Of a stretch of DNA of 64,000 nt, positions 31,582 through 43,020 are shown piece by piece. The notes below the pieces were generated by a model, which made no database searches, was not told the origin of the DNA, and worked only from the letters and a program-made list of their open reading frames with translations. Each line of letters begins with the position of its first letter. Position 1 is the first letter of the stretch. The position numbers were made by a program, and so were the translations under genes. This DNA comes from Rutidosis leptorrhynchoides (lineage: Eukaryota; Streptophyta; Magnoliopsida; Asterales; Asteraceae). The DNA lies in contig NC_092341.1 of the NCBI RefSeq assembly GCF_046630445.1, forward strand, positions 1,247,501 through 1,311,500, in the 5' to 3' direction.

Positions 31582-32375
31582 GGCTGCATTCTCAAGATTT
31601 TTTTAGAGAAGAAAGAAAAGGAGACAAAAGGATAAGTTATTAATTAACCATTCTTGAGTTTTTTTTAATAGAAGAAAGGAGAGGGGAAGAAAGGGTTAGG
31701 GATGATAGCATATATGGTTTTTGTTGTGATTACAATCAGCCCATTTTTGGGGTGATTGTAAAGGAAAAGGCATCTTCTTGTATCAAAAAGTAGATATCCA
31801 TAATTTTATTTTATATTTTAATTTAATATTTACTCCGTATTACTCTTCTTATTTATACATCAAATAGTACTCTCCTTTTTCAAATTGCAGGTTACGATAC
31901 AACCTTATTTCCATTCTTCAATCAATGATCAACACATAGTATATCACTATATCAGTTGATTCAAAAGAAAATGAATAAAATTAATCACAGCTTAGTAAAT
32001 CTTAAATATCAGATCACTTTAGTATACAGTGGAATGAAATATATTTGTATTATGTTTTGATTCGATTTAAAACACTTTTTGATTCTGTGTTTTTAAAGCA
32101 AGAAATACAATTATACGGAGCATCAATTATCGAAATTACAATGTCGTGAACTTGCTGTAAGGAGCAGAAGTCACAATACAGCAGCAACGATTATATACAC
32201 CCACGATTAATTCTAATTCTTTGTTTGTTAATTGTTTTCTTTTCCTTTCTTTCGGTTCCCTTTTAACTCGAGAATATGTGTAAAATAATTTAGACTACAT
32301 TCTTTTCCTTCCTTTTATTCTCTTTCAATTTCCATTCCATCCTTTTCCACCCAAAAAAATCTCGAGAATACAGCC
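31582..32375. mobile_element. PIF/Harbinger-like non-autonomous element (794 bp)
   Basis: Terminal inverted repeats: the left GGCTGCATTCTCAAGATTTT pairs with the right end, whose complement reads GGCTGTATTCTCGAGATTTT (2 mismatches in 20). TAA flanks both ends (31579-31581 and 32376-32378), the 3-bp target typical of Tourist/PIF-Harbinger elements. The subterminal regions are purine-rich on one side (AGAAAGAAAAGGAG) and the inverse on the other. There is no transposase frame. Confidence 0.8.
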
Positions 32376-34626
32376 TAATGGACAGCAATTGGTTTTATCA
32401 TTATTAACACGTTTTTAGTGAAAAATGCCTAGTTTCACTTTCATGAATACGGAGCAGTAAATTTGATCAAGCCGTGAAAACGATTTTTAGAATATTCTTG
32501 AGTAACAAAATTAAGAAACACCAAGGGCATGATAAAAGCCATTAAAAAAAAAAAAAAAAAAAACATAAATCAACAACTAATAAGACTTGACAAAAGCTTG
32601 AGCTCAATTCCAAACTCATACAAAAGTCATCTAAAAATGCATTCTTCCTTTAGAATGTTCTTTTCTACAGATGAATGCAAGGCATCCCTTAACAAAGGCT
32701 CTGTTCTGGATGGTTTTCTCGTAACTTTTGGGACCAAAACTATTGCCAAGCCAAAAACATCAACAAGCCAGAAGAGGATGTTGTACAAAAACACAACAGT
32801 GTTGCACTTTTATGATCATGCATTCTGCATCAGTGTCATATTTAATCAATAATTACAAAGTACAAGGGTCAGATTTTCATACCATCTGAAACATCAGCTT
32901 TCTCCTGACAGTTCTCCAGTATCATTACAAGCTACGCTATCCCACAGGTTCAAACTTAAATTTCTTTACTAAACATCATCGCTTAATCTGTTGAGCAATC
33001 TTTCCATGATCGGGTAGGTAGACCTTGGAGTGACATCTTTCATTTTCTTCACTACATCAGACAGGTTTTATCTTTAGCTCGTTTTACTAAAACACTGCTT
33101 TACAGATACAATAGTTAGCACCAATGGCTAAACAAACAAACAAACTCATACCTTCTAGTCAAATTGATTTCTTCTTTCTTTTTTACAATCTAAATGTATC
33201 TTCAAATTAGTTTTGGCCTTTGAATGAGAATATAAACAGCAACCTACATTCCACCAGCAAACACAAGTAGCGATTACTAAATGCTAGATGGTCCTACTAC
33301 AAAAATAACGATTACAAATAAATGCCAAAACTAGATAGTGATAACTAATTATACTGGCAAGTCTCAAGTACCACTCAAGTGATTTGAGTTGCAACATAAA
33401 GAAATCACAGTATGAATAAATAATTCATAAAAAAAAGAACAATAACAATAGAAATAAACAAAGGCTTTATGACCACTTACGGAACCTAGGGCCCCCTCAT
33501 TGCTATTTACAGGGACCTTGCACCAATTCAAGCGAATTCAAATGTCCTACATCCATTAACCAGAAGGAAGCCCAAACTCAAAGCCAGTGTCTAAGCCTTA
33601 GCAGACTGAAAGCCAGATAAGCGGAATGGGAGTAAAGCCCGACAAACCAATCTCAATAGACAATAGTAAGCATTGGGCGGGCAATAGGGAGGACGGTCTC
33701 TGGATCGATTTCTGTTGGCCAAGGAATAGTGTATTCTCAGAGCACGTTGTGTGAAGAACTATTCTATGCCGTGACCAAGGATGCACAACAAACATAGTAA
33801 AACACTTCTCAGATCTAGCCAACTTCAACCTGCAGACCTAACATCTAAAGCAGATGTTTGACCTAGGACGTTTAAATAGACATTGTTACCTGAAACTGAA
33901 AGCAGTTAAGTCTTTGATCCTGTCCAAAGGAGACTGAAATTTTACCCCCAACAACTTTAGCAGAATCATTTAGAAGAAACTCCAAGGTACATGCTTTAAT
34001 CCCTGAATGTTAGATGGTTATTGTCAGCTTGACAATTAGCTTTGCAAGAGACCATATTATGGCCTTGGTAATAGTAAGTATATTATTTAAAGTCTGATTC
34101 TTGTAGCATTTTATGTACTGTAAACTCATGGCATGAGATGCATATTTTGCAGTGAGATGAAATGATTCCCTCCCTTGTACATCATATAATCCTATTCCAT
34201 TTTTTTCAATTTATTCTTTTTTGGCACACAAACTACAACCACGTAATGACATGTATACCTCATTAATGGAGGTGAACTTGAGTAATGAAATCTGATGGAA
34301 TAGATTATAAGCATAATTATGAAAACAATATAGTATAAGCACAAAACTGAATAAAACTACAAGCTGATGCAGCAATATTATCATATCCATCCTGAATAGT
34401 TCAACATAACATTATGAGATGATGCTTAAAATGCATGATGTCTTGAATACACTATTATATGTCTAGATGATGATATGCACAAGAACCCTCCACAATGAGA
34501 TGCAAGTGATGCAAATGCATTGATCAAGACTTGACATAATGGATGCATGCCCAGCAGCAAGCAAAATGCACCCTATGAATATTCTTTTATGTGAGATCAT
34601 AGAGAACAGAATACATCCCCTTCCAG
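32376..34626. other. Region downstream of the RRM gene with unassigned coding-like patches
   Basis: It includes the 3' UTR side of the minus-strand RRM gene. Two minus-strand patches look protein-like. One is 32969 to about 33050, ending in ...TPRSTYPIMERLLNRLSDDV and stop. The other is 32627-32806, with a hydrophobic FLYNILFWLVDVFGLAIVL stretch and stop. Neither has a start or a clear exon chain, and I do not recognise the protein. They may be terminal exons of an unannotated or decayed gene, or chance. The remainder shows nothing coding. Confidence 0.3.
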
Positions 34627-37096
34627 TTACTGGTAGTTAATAGCTGCCGGTGATCCATTTGAGCCAGAGTATCCACCATCCTTCCTTTTCCCAAACGGGT
34701 TCTTCGAATATGTTTTCTCAAGTTAAGGAGAAAAAAAAAAAAACATCTGAAAGAAGAACACACTCAATTGACAAATACATGCATGTAAGCGACTTCCAAT
34801 ATTGTGTCTATACATCTATAAAGATACTGAAGGAGTAATAATATGATAAACCAACTTGAAGCAATACATTACTTGGTTGCAAAAGTAAATACCGACCCTG
34901 AAAAGTATACAAATAACTAATGTGGCTACTAAAACGCCACATTAACAATCACAACATATATAGAAGGTAATATAAGACAGAAAGCATGTTAACAAATAAA
35001 ATGACACAAAAGAAGGAACCGAAATGCATAAGGATATTGTATTCGCATGCCAACGGAGCCAGAACTAGAGATAACAGCCCCCTGAAAGCTATGGTGCACA
35101 TTTGTTGCACTGTTCACGTCCTGTTGAAATCAACATAACATAACATAACACAACTTACACAAGAATAACTAGAATATAGATTTACATGGAAAGGGTAATG
35201 AAAAGCAAACATCATCTTTAAACAAAAAAAAAAAAAAAAAAAAGAAGATATCCCAACAGAGTCTTACCTCAAATTCAATAAAGCAAACAGTGTGCCTTTC
35301 CTGCCGTAATACCTTCATTTGCTTAAAACCATGCTGCCTGCAAGAAAATAAAGCCAGTCACTAATGGTATCAGCAAACAGGCTAAACAAAAGGATGCAAA
35401 TCTTTCTTTTGAGTATTATTGGAGAGGTTTATTACATGCTAAAAAGGCCTCTCAACTCTTCTTCGTTTATGTTCTCTCCAAGATTTCCAATAAACAAGGT
35501 ATTGCAAGGAGGATTATCTTTCGTGTTCTACAATTAAAAATAATACAGAAAATGAGAACTGCAAGTTCTGAACAAAATCGTTAAAAACATGTAGATACAA
35601 GGGGCATGTAAAGTGAAAACAAAATAAGCGAAGCAAACAGGAAAATAATGAATAGCTAGTAAGAGAACAAGATATGAACCATCCCACAAAACAAAGAATA
35701 AAACAGAATCATAAAATGAAATTGCAGTGCTGTACCAAAGGTAATTCCTTTTCAAGTATATGATTAAAACCAATTACGAAAATCAACCTAAATCTGATGT
35801 ACAATACACTTGTCATTGTGGCAATGTGCTGAAAGAAGGCTACAACTCATGATTGGCCGAACAAGTCATGAAGAAATATTCAAACAGCCAAAAGAATGAA
35901 AAGGTTGTTCTGAGCATATTTAGTTATGCATTGTCAGTTTATAGGTATCATGAATGCAAGAGAAGTAATACTTCACGTATAACTACATAAGAAACGAATA
36001 ATGGGAAATGAAAATAATGCTGAGCATCACCTGAACTGGCATATAGTTGCTAGGTGCAGGAGCAGGAGTAGTAGGAAGAGGTGGAGGAGCAGCCATAGGT
36101 ACTTGAGACACGGAATAGCCTCCATAAGGGTCATATGGTGGTAGTGGAGGGGCCATATACCTAACAATAAGGAATATAAAAAAAAAAAAAAAAGGGATTA
36201 GTGAGAAAACATGCGAGTACAAACTACAAAACTAGCTCCAAAAGGATCCCACTTTCGTATGAAATATATATGCATGTATACAAACAGAAGCAATTAAAAG
36301 AATTTTCAATAAGATGTAAGAAAGACTAACCCATGAGGACCCCAAACAGGAGGAGGTGGAGTATGAAAGGGAGATGGAGTTGAGAAAGCAGTGTGTGTAT
36401 AATCTCCGCCTGTTCGCAAGCGTTTACTTTGATCAAATGGAGAATGAGGATCAGATGCTATTCCTGTAAAGAAATAATTTTAGTAAAGTTATGTAGATAG
36501 AAGATGAATGAATACACAGAAAAGTAGAAACTGACCACGTTTGACAAACAGATTTTTCTTTGCCATTTCTGTGTGAAGAACTGACTTAGATTCTGCATCA
36601 AAAACCATATCCTAAACCATAGCAATCAATTAAGTGAGTGAGTGATTCATGTAATGCAGGCAGTATATGTATTATTATGAGTATGAATATATTATGAAAA
36701 AGAAAAGGAGGGGACCTGAAGAGCATCTCTAGCTTGAATAGCAAAATGTGGAGCAGAGAAAAGAGCAAAACCCAAAGGAACTTCTCCTTTAAAGTTAATC
36801 TGAGAAGCTTCGTAACCTGGTAACCATCTCAGCAAATTCGGTAATTCTCTTTCCTTTACGTCTTCAGGTAGACCAGATATGAAGATAGTCCTAACCTCTT
36901 CACCACCACCACCACCACTACCACCCATCATTATGTTATTACGATTGCTGTCTAATGACATCGGAGAATGTGGTGGTGCAGCTGCTACAACCACCGGTGG
37001 AGATGGACCACCTCCCACCGGGGCCCACTGTGGATGATGATGGTGATGATGATGCTGATGTGGATGATGGTATTGATGCATTCCATTACCAGACAT
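34627..37096 (-). CDS. RNA-binding protein with two RRM domains, 8 exons, last intron U12 AT-AC type
   Basis: Exons (minus): 37096-36716, 36611-36536, 36463-36331, 36160-36031, 35527-35436, 35337-35268, 35120-35038, 34711-34627. They total 1050 nt, 349 aa. The N-terminus is His-rich (HHPHQHHHHHHHP), followed by RRM1 (TIFISGLPED as RNP2; LGFALFSAPHFA as RNP1-like), a Pro-rich linker (PPYDPYGGYS, PPPLPTTPAPAP), RRM2 (NTLFIGNLGEN; HTVCFIEFED) and the tail KNPFGKRK. It matches the plant family often annotated as RRM proteins related to yeast scw1/Whi3. The probable role is post-transcriptional RNA binding, and no specific target can be read. Intron 7 starts ATATCCTT and ends in AC after a TCCTTAAC branch motif. 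All other introns are GT-AG. The 5' leader has a short CAGCTA tandem. The start is the first Met upstream of RRM1 in frame. Confidence 0.92.
34712..35037 (-). other. U12-type AT-AC intron of the RRM gene
   Basis: On the minus strand the 5' splice site is ATATCCTT, the U12 AT-AC consensus. Near the 3' end TCCTTAAC, the U12 branch-site consensus, is followed about 10 nt later by the terminal AC. Joining exon 7 (...CGAATACA) to exon 8 (ATATTCG...) gives RIQYSKNPFGKRK with no frame change. Each signal alone is weak, but together they are strong. Confidence 0.88.
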
Positions 37097-37400
37097 CTCT
37101 CTCTGTGTAGCTGTAGCTGTAGCTGTAGCTGCTTTTTAACAAGATCGATCGGTGTACAGATGGATTTTCTGGCTGATATACCCAAATTACGAAACCCTAG
37201 AATTTACAACTGCTTGCCTTTGCCTGTCTCTTTTAATTTTCTTCTACTATTATTATTTTTATTCTATTCTATTTGCACGGTATGTCCTGCATTATCTTTA
37301 TCTGTGCATTTCTAGTACTTCTATTTTCTCAATACCGAATGGAGTTATAAAACAAAAATGCTAAAACTACATCTTTCGGTCCTTACGATAATATTAACTA
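37097..37400. promoter_or_regulatory. Upstream region of the RRM gene
   Basis: Presumed 5' UTR and promoter. The leader next to the start codon holds four CAGCTA units on the minus strand (about 37108-37131). No core-promoter element is certain. Confidence 0.4.
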
Positions 37401-37812
37401 GAAAAAAATTCGACCGCGCGTTGCTGCGGTTGTATTCAACGTGAGGTCGAATTTGAATATACGTTATTTGGTACCTAATATATCTAGTATGTTAGGTTGT
37501 TTGTTGAACGTGTATGTATATGTATGAAATATAGCCCAAAATATATTTTTTTAACGATGTCCGTTTCACGTATAGTTAGTCGCGTTGTGTTCATAAAAGT
37601 ATTTCGAGTTGAACGGTGGTTTCGAAAAAATTTAACTCACAACGAGCGAGAATATATGGCTCGTTATTTAGTGTTTTTTTAACGATGTCCGTTTCACGTA
37701 TAGTTAGTCCCGTTGGGTTCATCAGATTTTTTCAAGTTGAACGGTGGTCTCGAAAAAATTTAACTTGCACCGAGCGAGAAGATAGAGCCCGTTATAATTT
37801 CGGGTGAAGTTA
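37400..37812. repeat. Dispersed repeat with two tandem units of about 128 bp
   Basis: It begins with the motif ACCGCGCGTTGCTGCGG and contains two tandem units, at about 37552-37679 and 37680-37806. Both start TTAACGATGTCCGTTTCACG and share GTTGAACGGTGGT and CGAGCGAGAA. The units differ by scattered changes. The class is unknown to me. The small open frames within it are not supported as genes. Confidence 0.75.
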
Positions 37813-37993
37813 GTTTCTTTTATTTTAATAAAATTATATATATACAGTTTCTACCCTAAAAATTATAAACTTGAGGGTCGTTGTGTAAATTGAGCGGAAG
37901 TTGAGGGATTGTTTATAGTGTGAACGAAAACTCAAAAAAAAAATCAGATAAAACTTAAACTACAAAAGTTGGCATGACATTTAGTATATAGGG

Positions 37994-39236
<1,243 letters not shown>

Positions 39237-39239
39237 TAA

Positions 39240-39544
39240 GAGCACTGGGAGTGGTGACTGAGGTCACTTGGAATGTCAGGCGCGACTTGATGAGTCAGAA
39301 AAAATGGGGAGTGGTGACCTATGTCAGTTAGTGTGTTAGTTAGTGTGTTAAAATAATATTTTATTATATTTAATAAATTATCCTTTTGGAAAAAAAAAAA
39401 GCAAAAATAAAAAAAAAGTGGGTAACATCCGTCGCCTGGAGGACTGACCGAAGTGAAACGAAGGTGTGCGACGGATGTGGGGAGTGGGAAATTGGAGACG
39501 CAGGGGTGAGACGGGGAGGCGACTGACCTCCACTCCCAGCGCTC
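39240..39544. mobile_element. Tourist-like (PIF/Harbinger) MITE, 305 bp
   Basis: Terminal inverted repeats GAGCACTGGGAGTGG / CCACTCCCAGCGCTC (one mismatch in 15), flanked by TAA at 39237-39239 and 39545-39547. Internal repeats of GGGGAGTGGTGACC and GGGGAGTGGGAAATTGG are seen. Its AT-rich centre contains an A-run. No coding capacity. Confidence 0.88.
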
Positions 39545-40147
39545 TAAACACACCATACTAGACCCAAAATTGGAAGGCATCAAACATCTACAGTGACAAC
39601 TTATACAAATTCCAACCATGACTAATAAACACTTAATTATGCCCATTCAACAGGAGACTCAAAACACTAACATGTGACCATATTATGTATAAGATGTCTA
39701 CTAAGTTAGCCATTAGGCCAAGTCTAGGTTGAACAAAAACACATAAGAAAGCATGCAAAAAGGGTTTGTCCCCATTCTAGCTTGATTTGGTGAGTTCAAT
39801 ACAATTCTTCGGATAGTTTGTAAATAAAACACATGGAGAACAATCACAAAGACAAAAACTTTAACCTCTTAGAACTAACTAGCTATACATGGGTAGTTTG
39901 CAAAACCTTGAACCTGCCTCAAGCCAATTACAGGGAGAATCTGAAGACAATACATTGGTTCGCTAGGCCTAGGACTCAGACTCTAATGCATTAAGTATGT
40001 AAGACTAACAAAGGCCGGGAGACTTGAACATACAAGTAGTAACAATAGCTGTTCAAAGAATGAATTAGTAGTGTATATTTATACATCAGCACAACCTGCA
40101 ATCTATATATTGCAGAAACATCACCAGCAACAAGTGAGCAAGAGAAT
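39545..40147. other. Region downstream of the GMC oxidoreductase gene
   Basis: Contains the presumed 3' UTR of the minus-strand gene ending at 40148. No other gene or repeat was recognised. Confidence 0.5.
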
Positions 40148-42018
40148 TCAAGCGCTTGACTTGCCCATTCTCTGTCTCAAAATCTGCATCCCCATGTACC
40201 TGCAGTAAATGCCAACAATTGTTATATTACATTATAGTGTTATACAAACAATGATGTGAATGCCAACTCATACGAAACAAAATGACATCACTGATTATTA
40301 GAACAACAAAATGGTTATTACCTGCCGAGCATCAAAAGAGTAGCCTGTGGGTTGGTCCCTGGTGAGATGGTAAATGTGGAACCATCAACCACACGAAGAG
40401 AACGAACACCCACAACCTTCAAATTGTGATCTACAACCCTCCCAACAACACAACCTCCATGGTAATGCCATATTGTGCTCACCGTTTGTCGACAGAATTC
40501 TCTCATCAAGATATTGTTTGACTGGTCAACCGGCAAGGCAGGACCCACAAATCTGAAGTCCGTTCCAGACCATTCCCAGAACTTAAAATCATCCATTGCT
40601 CGGCTTCTAAGCAAGTCTCCAATCTTTCTGGTCCCATTCACACATCTCTCAAGATCCACAGGGTTACTGAAATAGTTGAATCGCACAATGGGATTTGTCC
40701 TCACATCTGTTGATGCCAATCGAAGCATCCCAGAAGAGTGGGGCCCGATAATCTTCTCCATAATGCTAGCAACAGTAAGATACAACGGAGAAGACGAAGG
40801 CCTGAGGAAAACAGAGTATGCAGGGGATGAAAAAGGAAACACATTAGAGGCTGCTTCAAGATAAGCACCTGAATCTGTTATCCCCACAACCTGTATCAGA
40901 GAATGCTCCAGTGGAACTGGTGACACAATTGATATGCCATTTCTAGGGTTATCATACATATAATTCCCAACATATGCCGAGTGACGTACAACTGGTATCC
41001 CCCAAGAAGAAAGATAAGGTCGCGGCCCAATACCACTCAACATAAGCAACTGCGGTGTCCCAATCGCACCAGCACATAAAATCACCTCACCATCATCCTT
41101 TAACATAGCATGATGATATCCACCAAGAAGATCATGAAATACAACCCCAATAGCAGTCTGTCTAGACGTCAATGAATACGAAGGAGCGAATAAAACCCGA
41201 TCAACGCTAGCGTGGATACCCACTTTGATATTCGCTGCAGTAGCCAAGTTTAAAAGATCAGCAGCACTATGTCTACGACCACTGCTATCAAATGTTGACC
41301 CGCCAATCTTGGTACCACGAGTATGATTAAACGTAAAACCGTTAAAAGGCTCCACACCAGCTTCCAACAACCCGTCACGAACTGCAGTTTGCCACGTCTG
41401 TAACTCAGGTTTAAAGACAATTGCTTTCTCAACCCATTCGTAAGAACGTTGGACCACATGGGAATCAAAATTAATACCAGATCTTTTGTAGAAATCTTCA
41501 TCTGCTCGACTGTAAAACCCGGCATTAATGGCGCTACTGCCGCCAAGAACACGACCACGGGCATTAGGGACACCGTCTTCTGAAGTGAATGTTTGTGCAG
41601 GTGAGTCAAATTGGTCAAAGTGAGTGAGTAAAGGAAGAAAACCTTCACGAGTCATGACGTTAGGGTTTGTAAAAGGAACACCACCTCTTTCAAGAAGCAA
41701 GACTCGATATTTTTTTGATAATGTGGCTGCAAGTGGGCAACCAGCCGTACCACCACCCACTATTATGTAATCGTAAGTGTCATGTAACGGAAGTTGCGTT
41801 GCGTTTACTACGAATTCCATGTAAGCCGTACCTGTTGGATAACGATTCACGAAAATGATTTTTTTTAGTGATTCAAGAAAATGAAATCTATTAAAGAACA
41901 CAACTTTGAGGAGATTTTACTTACGATTGCTTTGATGATCGGATTGGGCTAGCGTAGTATTCGCAATTAGAGTGATAATCGTTAGAAGGAAGAAGAAACC
42001 GCTTCTGATTGACGCCAT
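40148..42018 (-). CDS. HOTHEAD-like GMC (glucose-methanol-choline) FAD oxidoreductase
   Basis: Exons (minus): 42018-41925, 41831-40322, 40199-40148. They total 1656 nt, 551 aa, with GT-AG introns. Order: signal peptide (MASIRSGFFFLLTIITLIA...), the FAD dinucleotide-binding motif YDYIIVGGGTAGCPLAATLS, the GMC signature region (GRVLGGSSAINAG), the second GMC signature (GAIGTPQLLMLSGIGP), and a C-terminal catalytic-type WHYHGGC followed by GTNPQATLLMLGRYMG. This is the plant HOTHEAD/mandelonitrile-lyase-like clade. HOTHEAD acts on long-chain omega-hydroxy fatty acids in cuticle formation, but this paralogue's substrate cannot be read from sequence. The signal peptide predicts entry into the secretory pathway. 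The third exon adds only the last 17 codons. The short first exon supplies the real start in place of the Met inside the second exon's 5' intron read-through. Confidence 0.95.
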
Positions 42019-42431
42019 TTTAATTTCTTTCTTGAAAATGGTGGGTTAGGGTTTTTGAGGGATTCTTGAAACAAGAAATCATAACTTTGGTGGATGAGTG
42101 AATTTGGGGTTGTTTATGGAAAATTGGGGTTTAGAATTATACCCGAATCAACGTTTATATTGATTATAATAATGAGTGTGAGTGTGCGATCTTCTTCAAG
42201 AAGAGAAGAAAGTGTTTTGTTTGAATCGGAGAAGACGGTCAATAAAGCTTCTTTGGGGGGAATTTTAATTTATTCATTTTTTTTTTTTAGAACGCGTATG
42301 GCAATCCAACGCCGTCTATTGGCCGTATCTCTTTCTAACGTAACGGTTACTGACGTCGACGGATGAAGCCGTTAATTGACGCCGTTAATTTATTATTCAT
42401 AATGTTTTGAAAACGTGTGTTTAGTAGCACA
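42019..42431. promoter_or_regulatory. Upstream region of the GMC oxidoreductase gene
   Basis: Presumed promoter and 5' UTR, ending at the target site of the Copia insertion 413 bp upstream of the start codon. An imperfect GC-rich inverted pair (ACGCCGTCTATTGGC; GACGCCGTTAATT) is visible near 42310-42390. No separate gene is supported. Confidence 0.45.
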
Positions 42432-42436
42432 CATTT

Positions 42437-42805
42437 TGTTATAATAATAATAATAATATAGATATGGATAGTCAATTTTGGTGTATACATATAGTCAATT
42501 TTGGTACACAAAGTATGTATTTTTATATTGAGATTTTAGGCTATAAATACTCATGAATGCAAGCATTAAACTTGCACCATTTCTCACACTTACAAAGTGT
42601 TTCTTTCTTTCTCTCCATTATCATCTTTGTTCTTACACTTCATTATTAGTATTCTAAATCAAGAATCAAATCACTAAAGGTAGTTATAAGCCTACTGAAT
42701 TATAACATCAAGAATCAAACCACTAAAGGTAGTTATAAGCCTACTGAATTATAACATCAAGAATCAAACCACTAAAGGTAGTTATAAGCCTACTGAATTA
42801 TAACA
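42437..42805 (+). repeat. 5' LTR with three tandem units
   Basis: The downstream half holds three tandem units of about 49 bp, each containing CACTAAAGGTAGTTATAAGC and CTACTGAATTATAAC. The U3 part carries a duplicated ATAGTCAATTTTGGT motif, and TATAAATA at about 42543 is a likely promoter box. The 3' LTR at 48028-48396 is the same by eye. Confidence 0.93.
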
Positions 42806-42837
42806 CGTTATCAGCACGATAATCTTAATACTAAATA

Positions 42838-43020
42838 TGGTTGGCTCTGCCACCAAAATGATATATGGTCGGTTATACCACCAAAATGATATATGATCGG
42901 TTATACCACCAAAATGATATATGGTCGGTTATACCACCAAAATGATATATGGTCGGTTATACCACCAGAATGATATAGGTCGGTTATACCACCTGAAAAA
43001 ATATATGGTCGACACTGTCG
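42838..43020 (+). repeat. 28-bp tandem repeats in the Copia leader
   Basis: About six units of ATGATATATGGTCGGTTATA plus CCACCAAA, slightly diverged, lie between the 5' LTR and gag. Confidence 0.9.

Noticed and set aside
33598-33828. 76-aa minus-strand frame downstream of the RRM gene
   Set aside because: More than one frame here looks weakly protein-like, and none has a domain, start context or exon links that I can support.
36968-37315. Met/Trp-rich plus-strand frame opposite RRM exon 1
   Set aside because: Complement of the His-rich and Pro-rich coding sequence of the RRM gene.
42838-43020. CRISPR-like spaced repeats
   Set aside because: The 28-bp units are directly adjacent and lie in the leader of a plant Copia element. 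There are no unique spacers and no cas genes.
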